From Tigriopus japonicus (Eukaryota > Arthropoda > Copepoda > Harpacticoida > Harpacticidae), in NCBI GenBank assembly GCA_010645155.1, contig JAAGOF010000064.1:1036278-1100277 (forward strand): a DNA stretch of 64,000 bases, in the 5' to 3' direction. The translations under genes and the position numbers were made by a program. Under the pieces are notes generated by a model that saw nothing but the letters and a program-made list of their open reading frames with translations, was not told the origin of the DNA and did not search any database. Each line of letters opens with the position of its first letter. Position 1 is the first letter of the stretch. Below, piece after piece: positions 34,540 to 45,106 of this stretch.

Positions 34540-37416
34540 ATGTCGTCGTCGTCGGCCGTGACTGGACCGGCCCCGTTGGCGGGCGGTCCCCCGCTGCCGC
34601 CCACGTGTCCGGCCATTGCCAGCGTGCATTGGGTGCCGGGTCTGCCGGATCACGTGGTGCTGTGCTCGGCCGACTTGCAGTTGTTCCGTTGGCGAAGCGA
34701 TCCCCCCGGCCCGCCCGAGGCCCCGCCCGTCAGTTACAGTAGCCGGCATCATCGCATCGCCGAGCGCGAAGTCTTGCTCATCGAGAAGCAGATTCCGGAA
34801 CCGCCCAACTACATCAAATGCGTCTCCATTCATCCACGGGCCGGCGATGCGCCCTCGGGCGACATTCGGTTGGCCGTGGGTCAAGCTAATGGGCGGATTT
34901 CCTTGCTGTCCTTCCTGGAGACCTCGGTGGTGGAGAATGGCGAGGCCGAGATGCGTCATCACGTGGTCAAAGAATTCGGTTCGAAGCTCGTGCGAGCTTG
35001 CAACACCGTCCATTGGCATCCCACGGAAGAGCGCAAATTCGCTGCCGGCTACGAAAAGCAACGCCACGGTCACGCCATATTAATCTTCGATACGGACCGT
35101 GAACCCACACCCCCCGGTTCGGCTTCGCTCAATGCCAGTCAGAGCTCGTCCACTTTGCCCGGATTGGCCTCATCATTTTCGGATCGGTTCCGGAGAACGT
35201 CAGCCGTGGATGATCAGCCCGAAGACTATGTCCGACCGGTGGTGGAGTTGGGTCCCAGCGAGCATTGCCATTCTTTCACTTGGGCGCCCAATCTCAATAA
35301 CGGCTCCCTCATTGCGGGTATGAATAACAAGCAGATCCGCGTGTTCGATCTCCGATCCAACACTAGTCCGTTAGTCACGTACACTCGCGCCGTTTATGGC
35401 GTGTGCGTGGATCCGTTCTTGGCCTCACGCGTGGCCTCGGTCCATGAGAATAGCGTCATGATTTGGGACACGCGCAATTTTGAGAAGCCCATCGTCACGC
35501 TCAATCAGAGCTCACGCGTGTTGCATATGGAATGGAGTCCCACTCGGGCGGGTCTGTTGTGTTCGGCCGAGGAAGCCAACCCGTATTTGACGTTGCACGA
35601 TATTCAGAGCTGGGCCTTTATGATTGAGGATGGCGAACCCGCTGTGACCGAGCGACAAATTCAAGGTTGGAGTGAGGCGGATAGTGCGGATGTACGATAC
35701 ACTTCGTTTGCCTGGCATCCCACGGATGAGAGTCAGATCTTGGCCGTAGTCGGGGGTGAGAAGTTATCCAAAATCCACGTGACTGAGCGAATTTCGCCTA
35801 GCTGGTCGGCCAACCATTGTTTGATTTGGCCATTTGGTGGCAAACTTCGCTCATTCTCGCAAAAGTCGTCGCTGTTTGCCAATCTTCAGGATATTTCGGT
35901 CGACATGCAAGTGCGTGCGCTAAAAAATTATGGCAAATGCCCGTCGTTAATGGATAATCAAGAGTTTGTGACGGATTCACCGTCGCTAGTGGCGGCTTGG
36001 CGATGGCTCCACCATTGCGGCAAACTCATGGAAGACCTGTCTTTCAAGAACAAGTTGTGCAAAGACACCACTTTTCCAGGCGTACGAACCGTTTTGGGCA
36101 TGGAACGCAGTCCTTCAGCCATGTTGCGAGCCGATATCAATTACTTGTCTTGGAGCGGGTGCGCCAGCTCCAACAATCTTAAGCAGCGGAAAGTGTACAA
36201 AAGTGAACCCAGGGAACACGCTCAACGAATCTGTGGTTGGAGCATGGACCCCAATGACCTCGGGTCGTTTGTCAAAGCTTGTGAAGAGAAGAAGCAATTC
36301 TCACGGGCTGTGGCTGTAGCCGTGTTTTGTCTCGAGCTGGGTATGGCCTCGCGAATCTTGGAGAAGTGCATCAATGATGAAGGCGGTTCCATCCTAAGTA
36401 TTGTCAAGATCTCATTGGCCGGATTCAATGAGGACAAGAATGGCTCATGGCGAGAAACCGTTCGGAGTAGCTTCGAACAACTCGAGGATTGCTATCTCCG
36501 GGCCATGTTTGCTTTCCTTTCAACCGACAACGACAACTATTCGTCCATCATAAATGACAAGGCTCTCGAAATCGGTGACCGGATTGCTTTCAGTTGTTTG
36601 TATTTGTCAGATGAGAAACTCATTAGCACCCTCTCCAACTTGTGGATGGCCACTTTAGATGCTTCAGATTTGAACGGCTTGCTCCTTTGCGGCATGACCC
36701 ACGATACTTTAGACTTACTCCAACGGTATTTGGACTCGACGGGAGACATTCAAAGTGTTTGTTGGTTATCTGTCAGGGGTCTCCCTCCACAAGTGGGATT
36801 AGAAGATCAAGTTCAGAATTGGTTTCAGTGCTACCGAGACCTATTAAACGCTTGGGAAATGTGGAGTTGTCGTGCTAATTTCGATATCGCCATTCAAAAA
36901 GCTCATATGCAAGCCAAACCTCCTCAACAAGTGTTCGTTTCGTGCAATTTTTGTGGCAAAAGTGTGGCCCAGCATCTCAAAGGAATGCCCACCAAAGACG
37001 AGGCCAAATTTGCCAGTTTGAACCGACAAGCCACAAGTAAGCGACATATCCGAGCCCAAGCTTGCCCAGCCTGTCGAAAACCTCTTCAAAAATGCGCTGT
37101 CTGTCTTCTGACCATGGGTACTCATTCGGGTAAGTTGGTCACGGGTCAGCCTCTACGAGAAGATGCTCCGATCATGAGTGAATTCGGAGATTTCTTCAGT
37201 TGGTGTCAGAATTGCCGTCATGGTGGTCATGTGAGCCATTTGGCGGAATGGTTTGAGAAATATGTGGAATGTCCCGTGACTGGATGTGTCTGCAAATGTT
37301 CCGCTCTGGACCCGGCCTCATTTCAGATCCCCATGGAAAATGGTCTTAATGGCATGGCTTCGAAAATGGCTTTGGCCACCGTTTCCCCTCAACCTCCTTC
37401 CCCTCCCAAACCATGA
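34540..37416 (+). CDS. MIOS: MIOS, GATOR2 complex subunit (missing oocyte)
   Basis: One uninterrupted exon of 958 codons, against about 875 residues in vertebrates. MIOS is part of GATOR2, which relays amino-acid sufficiency to TORC1 at the lysosome by restraining GATOR1. Residues about 25–440 form WD40-type repeats (CVSIHP, VHWHPTEER, FTWAPN, MEWSPTRAGLLC, FAWHPTDE). A helical middle region follows. Residues about 800–935 are the Cys/His-rich zinc domain: CNFCGK, CPACRKPLQKCAVC, WCQNCRHGGHVSHL, CPVTGCVCKC. The N-terminus has a Pro/Ser-rich lead, and a disordered insert near 190–225 (SASLNASQSSS) accounts for part of the extra length. GC content is high in the first kilobase compared with the flanks. 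The ATG at 34540 is preceded by the pyrimidine-rich TATCCCTCCCGCTC. Confidence 0.95.
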   Translation: MSSSSAVTGPAPLAGGPPLPPTCPAIASVHWVPGLPDHVVLCSADLQLFRWRSDPPGPPEAPPVSYSSRHHRIAEREVLLIEKQIPEPPNYIKCVSIHPRAGDAPSGDIRLAVGQANGRISLLSFLETSVVENGEAEMRHHVVKEFGSKLVRACNTVHWHPTEERKFAAGYEKQRHGHAILIFDTDREPTPPGSASLNASQSSSTLPGLASSFSDRFRRTSAVDDQPEDYVRPVVELGPSEHCHSFTWAPNLNNGSLIAGMNNKQIRVFDLRSNTSPLVTYTRAVYGVCVDPFLASRVASVHENSVMIWDTRNFEKPIVTLNQSSRVLHMEWSPTRAGLLCSAEEANPYLTLHDIQSWAFMIEDGEPAVTERQIQGWSEADSADVRYTSFAWHPTDESQILAVVGGEKLSKIHVTERISPSWSANHCLIWPFGGKLRSFSQKSSLFANLQDISVDMQVRALKNYGKCPSLMDNQEFVTDSPSLVAAWRWLHHCGKLMEDLSFKNKLCKDTTFPGVRTVLGMERSPSAMLRADINYLSWSGCASSNNLKQRKVYKSEPREHAQRICGWSMDPNDLGSFVKACEEKKQFSRAVAVAVFCLELGMASRILEKCINDEGGSILSIVKISLAGFNEDKNGSWRETVRSSFEQLEDCYLRAMFAFLSTDNDNYSSIINDKALEIGDRIAFSCLYLSDEKLISTLSNLWMATLDASDLNGLLLCGMTHDTLDLLQRYLDSTGDIQSVCWLSVRGLPPQVGLEDQVQNWFQCYRDLLNAWEMWSCRANFDIAIQKAHMQAKPPQQVFVSCNFCGKSVAQHLKGMPTKDEAKFASLNRQATSKRHIRAQACPACRKPLQKCAVCLLTMGTHSGKLVTGQPLREDAPIMSEFGDFFSWCQNCRHGGHVSHLAEWFEKYVECPVTGCVCKCSALDPASFQIPMENGLNGMASKMALATVSPQPPSPPKP

Positions 37417-37506
37417 ATTGTTAATCTTGTTACCAAGACCCATTCAATCAAACTTGCGTAGAAAACATGTGATTTTAATTCTTACAACTATTTTGTCTTA
37501 TTTATC

Positions 37507-37512
37507 AATAAA
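37507..37512 (+). terminator. Poly(A) signal of MIOS
   Basis: AATAAA 91 bp after the MIOS stop codon. Confidence 0.7.
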
Positions 37513-38262
37513 AGACGTCATTGAGCTTTGTGCCATAAACTTGCCTAAACTTTTTTTTCCTTAAGCAACCTTCAAATTTGAGTGTGTTCAGGGACCCTGG
37601 TATTTGTCATTGAAGTTTTCCTAGACAAAGGTTAAAATTAAGAATTTTCATGCATACTGTAAATCTTAAAGAGTGAAATGGATTTGCTTGGAGCGATGAA
37701 TCCCAACGGCTCCTAACCGGAACCAAAAACCTTTTGGTGAACACAAAATGATTTATGCCTAAGTGTTTAAAGGCATTGTGCATTCGCCGACGAATTCACA
37801 ACACTGAGGTTCGTTGGCTCGAATCGCGAGATTGCTAATTCTCAGTGATCCAAGGGATGAATTCACAAGGGTCGTGACTTCAGCACTTAATGGACTAAAT
37901 TGCGGTCCGATGGACAACCTTCTTCAGATCACACCAGAGTCCTGACTGAGAAAAATAAAACCACCAACATTTCAACTTGGGCAGTATGTAATTATACCAC
38001 TCATTTCTACCGTAAAGTTGCATTTTTTTCACCTAAAATATGTTTTGAGATTTTCTTACGTTGAAAAATCTGTTGTTTGGCCAAGGATATGGTTTGGCAC
38101 ACAAGTTGAATTGAAAATTTGTTAATTTACGTCAATTGCATATTCATCAATTTCTTAATCAGTGGCATACATAAAACGGCGTGATGAATCTTAGAACCTT
38201 AAATGTTTGCCAAATGAAATGTAGTGCCATTAATGTTCCATTCTGCAAAACCTACTATCGTA
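37513..38262. other. Spacer after MIOS
   Basis: AT-rich with no supported feature. Confidence 0.4.
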
Positions 38263-38270
38263 ACTAAACC

Positions 38271-38956
38271 TAAAGGCTTTATATACAAAGAATCGCAAAG
38301 GTCTGGAATCGAAGGTCTTCTCTGATTAGAGGGTTCCTCGGGACCCAAGTTCTGATTGGTCAAGCAACCCCTTGCGCCAACGTGACTAAATGCAGCTTGT
38401 CTCGGAAGCTTTCAGGCCCAAAAAATCACAAATTCGTGGCTTCTAAATCAAGATTAACATATTGAATGTTTTACGCGACTAAAAAAGAGAGGCCCCAACA
38501 AATTTATGAAGTTTTAGACATGAGATTGTATGAAAAAGTGGAAAGAGTCAACCGCTTTCTTTTTTTGGACACCCTGATGATCTCTACTCCACATGAGATT
38601 GGGAGGGCAAGGAGAAGACAGGAGATCTCAGTTGCTGAACAAAGGGTGGCACTTTACATGCCATTTCCAAATTTGTGTTTCTGGACTTTGTGTGAGGCAA
38701 AGAAAAAAAATGCTACAGAATGTTTAAATTTCTTTATGTAGTAAAATTCCAATTTGTAACTGCAACATGTATCTATTGGATTGAAAGCCATTAAATCGGA
38801 ATTTTCCTGGGACAAAAGCTTTCAAGACATGCCGCATCCAGTCACGCTGCCGCAAGGTGTTGCTTGACCAATCAGAACTTGGGTCCTGAGGAACCCTCTA
38901 ATCAGAGAAGACCTTCGATTCCAGACCTTTGCGATTCTTTGTATATAAAGCCTTTA
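38271..38956. mobile_element. hAT-like element with 100-bp inverted repeats
   Basis: Arms of about 100 bp (38271–38372 and 38857–38956) start TAAAGGCTTTATATACAAAG. The element is flanked by a perfect 8-bp duplication ACTAAACC (38263–38270 and 38957–38964). Arms this long and this similar suggest recent activity or gene conversion. The core contains a 91-codon frame without family resemblance. Confidence 0.85.
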
Positions 38957-39508
38957 ACTAAACCGAGAATCAACAGAATAATTTACGCGTTAAGAGAAGA
39001 AAGCACCGGGTCCTTCAAAAGAAACGGAAAAATTTTTCCTCAGTGTTTATCAAAAAAAATCGATATGTTTTTGACTGAAAAACAATTTTTGAAGGCAATT
39101 TAATGGAGTTTTACATTAAATATAATTTATCGATGTATTTTACAAATTTTTCATTTAGTAATTTTTATATTTGAGCATATTTTCAGGTTTTAGAAACTTC
39201 TGAGATGGCAAAATGTTTTTAAATTGTAAGTCTTTGGTCGTCTGGTTTTTGGAATCACAAGATGACTTCATGAAAAATGTATCAAAATGACTTTGCACTT
39301 CAATAGTCAGCAAACTTGTTGCTAACCGAGGTCGTCTTCGTTTCCTTCATAGTCACAGGAAAAGTGGCCACGCATGACATGTCGCACCAAAGCAATGACT
39401 CCTCTGGCCCTGGCAGCCTTGCCTGCATTCAAAAAGCTGAAGGGTGCCGTGTGGACTAGCCTTCACAAGTGGGACAGATGTCTGGGGCTTAACAGGTGTA
39501 CGGGTGTT

Positions 39509-41400
39509 CTAAGCTAGACAGTTCAGAGGATTGTATCCAAATTAACAAGAAGTAGGGAAATGGGCACCAGGAAAATATTTTTGAGCGATTGTAACGAACA
39601 GCAAAGCTTCAAGCAACTAAAAACGCCACAGGTTTTGATTTTGTTGACCATTTTAATTTTTGACCGGGTTGTGCAATGTGCACCAACAACACCCGTACAC
39701 TCTAGCTTAGAAAGGAACCCAGTCAAAACGGTAGGTTGCGTGAGTAATTTCGTAACCTTGAGTCAATCTGAGAGGAGAAGGCATTGAATGAAGTGAGATA
39801 TATGATATGTGATTTAAATGATATATGTGAACCATATCGGGCCATGGAGGAACTGGAAGAGTGCCAAAACTCGCCCATGAGTACGTGTGAAATCATCTCT
39901 CTAGCTTAGAAAGGAACCCAGTCAAAACGGTAGGTTGCGTGAGTAATTTCGTAACCTTGCGTCAATCTGAGAGAAGAAGGCATTGAATGAAGTGAGATAT
40001 ATGATATGTGATTTAAATGATATATGTGAACCATATCGGGCCATGGAGGAACTGGAACGGTGTCAAAACTCGCCCATGAGTACGTGTGAAATCATCTCTG
40101 ATGGTGACGACCGTCAAACCACCAATGAGAACTAGATTTCCCTACTGGGTCTAAATGGGCAATTTCATCGAGCTCAAACATAATCCAGTTTGCACGATGG
40201 AATGTCTCCCGTGTCCTCAGATTACCTTGAACTCAAAGACACCAGATTTCTAACCAAGTTTGTCCTCTGTAACAAGAACTAGCTTTCTCGCGGGTCAATA
40301 TGCATGCAAATGGCGAGTTTTTCTTCTGGAAGACTTGAAGAACATACAATTTTTTTTAGCTATCCACGGATTAGGGCAAACTTAGGAAGTAATCCGGGTT
40401 GGTATAGGGTTGTTAGACCTCAGCGTAACTTCAGCTTTTAAATATCATCTAGAATTGGTAGTTAGATCTTCAAGTTACCTTTAGTGGTTGAACATGTCTT
40501 TGAGTTTAGGATAATCCGAGAAAAGGTGAGATATTCATAAGATGCGGAAAGTGGGTAATGGGTGAACTTGATGGAAAAAACCATTTTGATCTGTTGGGAG
40601 AAAATTGGTTCGTCTGCCTTTTCCAAGTGGAAAATGCGCTGGGATCAATGTCCAAATAGCTTACTCAAATATGAATTACTATTTTAAATGACCTACCTCA
40701 AAAAATGTAACTGCCAGTTGAAACCAACCGCAATCTGTTTTCAGGCTTTTTATTAAAAATATAAATGATGGTGACGACCGTCAAACCACCAATGAGAACT
40801 AGATTTCCCTGCTGAGTCTAAATGGGCAATTTCATCAAGCTCAAACATATTTTAAAAAACATTTTTATTAAAAATATAAACTGCTTTTTATTTGTAAGGA
40901 AAGAAATAACGGATATCATATTAAACGTTAGGTTAGGTTAGGTTACCGCAAGAAAGCTAGTTCTTGTTACAGAGGACAAACTTCATTAGATATCTGGATT
41001 GTTATTGGTGGTGAAACCCTAGCTTGAATTGATTTTTCACATTTTCATTGATTGATTGTGTCTTTGAGTTCAAGGTAATCCGAGGACACGGGAGACATTC
41101 CATCGTGCAAACTGGGTTATGTTTGAGCTCGATGAAATTGCCCATTTAGACCCAGCAGGAAAATCTAGTTCTCATTGGTGGTTTGACGGTCGTCACCATC
41201 AGAGATGATTTCACACGTACTCGTGGGCAAGTTTTGGCACTCTTCCAGTTCCTCCATGGCCCGATATGGCTCACATATATCATTTATATCACATATCATA
41301 TATCTCACTTCATTCAATGCCTTCTCCTCTCAGATTGACGCAAGGTTACGAAGTTACTCACGCAACCTACCGTTTTGACTGGGTTCCTTTCTAAGCTAGA
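39509..41400. mobile_element. Rearranged Mutator-like foldback element
   Basis: Termini TCTAGCTTAGAAA are shared with the 9-bp-duplication element at 21606. The left arm is tandemly doubled: 39701–39899 and 39900–40098 are direct repeats offset by 199 bp. The left arm from 39900 to about 40300 is complementary to about 40945–41400, giving a foldback of about 1.5 kb with 400-bp arms. Part of the arm recurs again at 40765–40850. An isolated terminal 10-mer sits at 39509–39518 and is followed by CAGTTCAGA, whose complement directly follows the right end at 41401–41409. No transposase. Confidence 0.75.
40928..40945 (+). repeat. Short TTAGG telomere-type run
   Basis: TTAGG three times plus TTA, inside the loop of the Mutator-like foldback. 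Too short to be more than a trace. Confidence 0.6.
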
Positions 41401-41409
41401 TCTGAACTG

Positions 41410-42583
41410 GAATTACCTTGAGAGCATCCAAGAGTGTGGAAATCTAGCAAAACAGAAATCTATGGGCAGGTTTTTTGAAAAATGCTTTGGAAATTGTTGG
41501 GGGAAATGCAAAATCTTTATTTCATTTTTTCCTCCTTTCTATTTTATTTTCAATTTTTGGGTCAATTTTTAAAAATTCAAAGAAAACTTTATACTCCAAA
41601 AAACATCAATTTCAAATCCGGTCTTTACTGATCATATAATCTATAACTCTAGCTAAAAGGTCATTTAGTGACCTCACATTTATTGCATATGATTTACCGA
41701 ACTCTTGGCTTGCAAAGTTATAAAAATGATTTCCTTCTAATTCAATTTTAGGGCGACGGTGATTTTTCAGTAGGTCATTTTCGAAAACAGAGCGTACGTG
41801 ACTCCGACTTTTTCTCCTTCTCGAAATTTAGCTAAAATAAAAAGATATGGCATAATAACAACACCTGTAACCCGTAAGAATTATCATCTGCCGCGTCTTT
41901 TTGAGCTTTGTACAATTTTTGTAAGATCACCCATTACTGAGTTACTGACATGATTTGGTGTTCCGTTTCTCATGAATCACGTGGTAGACCCTTCTTCTGA
42001 AAAGAGCCTTTAATGCTGCTGTTTTTAAAAATGTTGCAATTTTAACGACCTTTAAAAACTTAATAAGAACTTGAAACCTACAGCTCATTAGAGACAAAAC
42101 TGAAAATTAACAATTTGACAGGCTCGAGAATTTTGTTTCAAACGGTTTTTAATAACCTCCCGTAATTGACTATTTCCTACCATTTGATAAAATCTTAGCA
42201 TCCTTCCATTATTTTGAAAATAAATGGATTAGAAATGTCTTCTCATGTTTTTCTCATTTTTTGTACATTAAATTATTTTCGAAAAGGAATTCATTTGTAA
42301 CGAATTACCAATTCTTTATTTTTTGAAAAGTAATGGAATTGCTAATCCATTTACTTTTTGCAAGAACAGTGAAACCCCTAAATTCAAGCTCTCTATTTTT
42401 GAGAAAAGCTTTACTATTATTTCAGAAATTTTCAGGTCGAAAAATAAAAGCTTCGTGGCGCGGAAAAGCTTCTTTTATTGCATATTTCAAACTCGGCATT
42501 TTTTTACTTCTTTTTGGAAGTGGGGTTCCTTCCAATTTATTTTCTTCTTTAAAATGCAGGTGAAGAGGTCGGAAGGTTGAGGA
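41410..42583. other. AT-rich spacer
   Basis: No gene or element with definable ends was found. Confidence 0.4.
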
Positions 42584-42591
42584 TTTGAACT

Positions 42592-42929
42592 AGTGATGGA
42601 CCGAAAAGGCTCATAACCGAAAGCGAAAGTTTCGGCCGAAAGAGGGCTTAACTGAAACCGAAACCGAAAGCAGCTGACTACAACATTGAGTAAATGCAAA
42701 ATCCACCTTAAAAGTTAAATTGCTCTTGTGTTCGATGTTGGGTAGGGCGTAGATTTTGAAAAATCGGGAAACTTGAATTTCAGTGTTTTTTGGACGATTT
42801 TTTTCGATTTTGTTGTCAAACTCCGTCCTTTATAGTGCATGTCTGCTTTCGGTTTCGGTAGGCATAACCGAAACCGAAACCGGAATTTCGGCCGTAATTT
42901 CGGCCGAAAGCGCTTTCGGTCCATCACTA
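42592..42929. mobile_element. hAT-like MITE with CCGAAA/TTTCGG repeats
   Basis: Ends TAGTGATGGACCGAAA and TTTCGGTCCATCACTA are inverted and flanked by a perfect 8-bp duplication ATTTGAAC (42584–42591 and 42930–42937). Both subterminal regions are dense in AACCGAAAC and TTTCGGCCG words. 338 bp, noncoding. Confidence 0.9.
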
Positions 42930-43433
42930 ATTTGAACCAACGTTTTCGGGAGTCCTTTATTTTCTGACTATATGGCCATAGGAAATATCATGGCCTAAAA
43001 GCAGGGTAGTTCCACTAAGTCAAGGGAGGTCCAGTGGTTCTTGACTAAGGCCACACCCACTGGATAATCCCAAAATTCATGAATGGACAGACATGGTTTT
43101 TCCATCAATCGATTAGTGATACATGAATTTTCAAGTTGTTTTCTTCAAAATTTGATCACGTTATCTGACAAGGTTTTTTTCATGACTTTCTTTCGTAAGG
43201 AATTTTGTGAGGATTTTTAATCTATGAGATAAACATACATGGGAAAAAGTTGAGTTTGCGTGGAGAGATCATTTTTAGAAAATCCATAAATCCATTGAAC
43301 CGTCCATAAATGGTTTTTCTCCAATGTGGACGGATTGACCCAAGCCTGCCTAAAAGTGAGACAAAGGCTCCTCATTCTGTTACGCTTTCTTGATCTTAAA
43401 ACAAGGATGAGAGCAAGATTGCTGGTCCATATA

Positions 43434-44330
43434 CAGGGCCGCTACTTCTAATTGTCACCGTATCATCAACATAAGAAAAACTAGTATATCTCAGCCCTAA
43501 AACACTACATTTTTAAAATTGAAAAAAACTGACATCCAAGGTTTATGGTTTAGAATAGAATTCATGCGATCTCATTGCCCTCAGCCTCCACCACGGCCTT
43601 CGCGCGGACATTAAACCACGTAGTTGGAGCTTTTACCCTTGCCTCGTCTATCTTGTTGCCCATCTCGTTGATGGCACTGATTTGGGAGGGCTTCATGTTG
43701 TGGGCTCTTATGTTGGTCCTTTCTTTCAACACGCCCAAGAAAAACTAATCCATTGGACTTCAATCTGGAGAGCTAGATGGCAATGTATCCTTGGAGGTGA
43801 AGTCGTAGCTGTTCTCCTTGAGCCACAGGAGAGACTTTTGGATACATGACAGGGTGCATTGTCTTTTTGCCACACCCAGGGGACGGTTACCAGTTGTCTC
43901 CTTGGTGATAGGTAAAATACCTGTGTTGACCCTGAGCCGTGTTTCGGTGATGTGTGGAGGCATGATATGGTCATCACTCAAGATTACTCCACATACTATC
44001 TTTGAACCAGGGTGGTTCTTTTTCTCCTCTAACCTCTTCCTGGTCCTTTGAATGAATCAGATGTACAATCCAAGGGTGTTGGCAATCTCTCTGTTGGTTA
44101 TTTTGGCCTTTGAATTCACAAGGGCCATCACAACGGCGCAACGTCGTTGCTCCTCATTGAATTTAATCATCTCTAGTTGGTGGTATGAGAAAACCATCGT
44201 GGATTTGCGACTACTGTATGTTAAATAATTGTTTTAAAACTCAGTCAAGATCAAGCATCAATTAAAAAATCATTTCATCGTGGTAGTTTTTTACGATTCT
44301 GTGCAGCAACAATTAGAAGTAGCAGCCCTG
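43434..44330 (-). mobile_element. Decayed mariner-type element
   Basis: Inverted ends CAGGGCCGCTACTTCTAATT and (complement) CAGGGCTGCTACTTCTAATT lie between TA dinucleotides (43432–43433 and 44331–44332), the TA target duplication of Tc1/mariner elements. At 897 bp it is shorter than a full element of about 1.3 kb. The transposase remnant is listed separately. Confidence 0.85.
43562..44170 (-). pseudogene. Mariner-type transposase remnant
   Basis: Starts MIKFNEEQRRCAVV, continues through a helix-turn-helix-like NREIANTLGL, a stop in place of one codon, then MPPHITETRLRVNTG, AKRQCTLSC with KDNAPCHVSKS in another frame, WLKENSYDF, PSSSPDL, FLGVLKERT and ends VVEAEGNEIA. Frame changes near the middle, the internal stop and the loss of much of the DNA-binding region and first catalytic Asp segment make it inactive. 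The SSPDL box with the following VLKER is diagnostic of the family. Confidence 0.8.
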
Positions 44331-44332
44331 TA

Positions 44333-45106
44333 ATCTTGTTTTCATTTAAAGTTCTGAGAATTGATGTCCTGGAAGTCGACAACGAGCAAAACAAAAAAGC
44401 CATTAAAGTTCATTTTTTCTTTCGTTTGTTGTGGGCTTATTGAGCATCAAATTCCATTTTTGAAATTGAAACAATAAGGGAATCTTTCTTAATGCAAACA
44501 GAAACTAACCATACAACTTTTCATGTGATATATTGTTCCAAGTCCTTCCATTTTATTACAAGCATACACCATGAAGCCATTGAAAGTCAGCCTTTGCTAC
44601 AACGGCTTTTGAAGCGGTGTAGCCTTGTTCGGCAATCTTCCTCGCGTTCCTCGTGTGAAAGCTTCAGAATGGTTGTTGAAGGAGAAGAAGGAGGATGAGG
44701 CCTAGAACTCATGATGAAGAGAATGAATCCGTGAGCTGCGGTAGAGCCAAGAAAGAGTCAGGGTGTGAGCAGCACTTTTCGTTTTCTTCTTCTTTCAGCT
44801 CGTAGCTTTTCTTTCTCCGAGTGAATTAGTCCAGTCAGTCGATCCTCTGTTGAGAATCCTTCGGCCTCGAGAAAGGGGGAGGAACATCGAATTGTCCCCC
44901 CTCTTTCTCGAGGGACTCGACCGAGAAGGACATTCGGTCATATGCTATGGAGTAACGAGACCAAAGTGACAAGGATTTGCTGTAAGTACTCATTGCTTTG
45001 TCAATTCGACTTAAGCTTCACGTGATTCATCTGAGGATCAACCTCTTATAGTGCGGTGGGAGGTCCTAAACGGACCCTAAACAGAAAACCTTGACCGCAA
45101 ACAAAG
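44333..45106. other. Upstream region of the SLC45 gene
   Basis: Probably carries the SLC45 promoter and 5' UTR. It holds an inverted repeat at 44862–44916. No TATA box was recognised with confidence. Confidence 0.4.
44862..44916. repeat. Hairpin-forming GC-rich inverted repeat
   Basis: GCCTCGAGAAAGGGGGAGG and a near-complement (CTCTTTCTCGAGGG) are separated by about 18 bp, about 200 bp before the SLC45 start codon. It could form a stem of about 16 bp in the 5' UTR if transcribed. Confidence 0.5.

Noticed and set aside
38466..38741. 91-codon frame in the hAT-like element
   Set aside because: No BED, DDE or dimerisation signature of a transposase.
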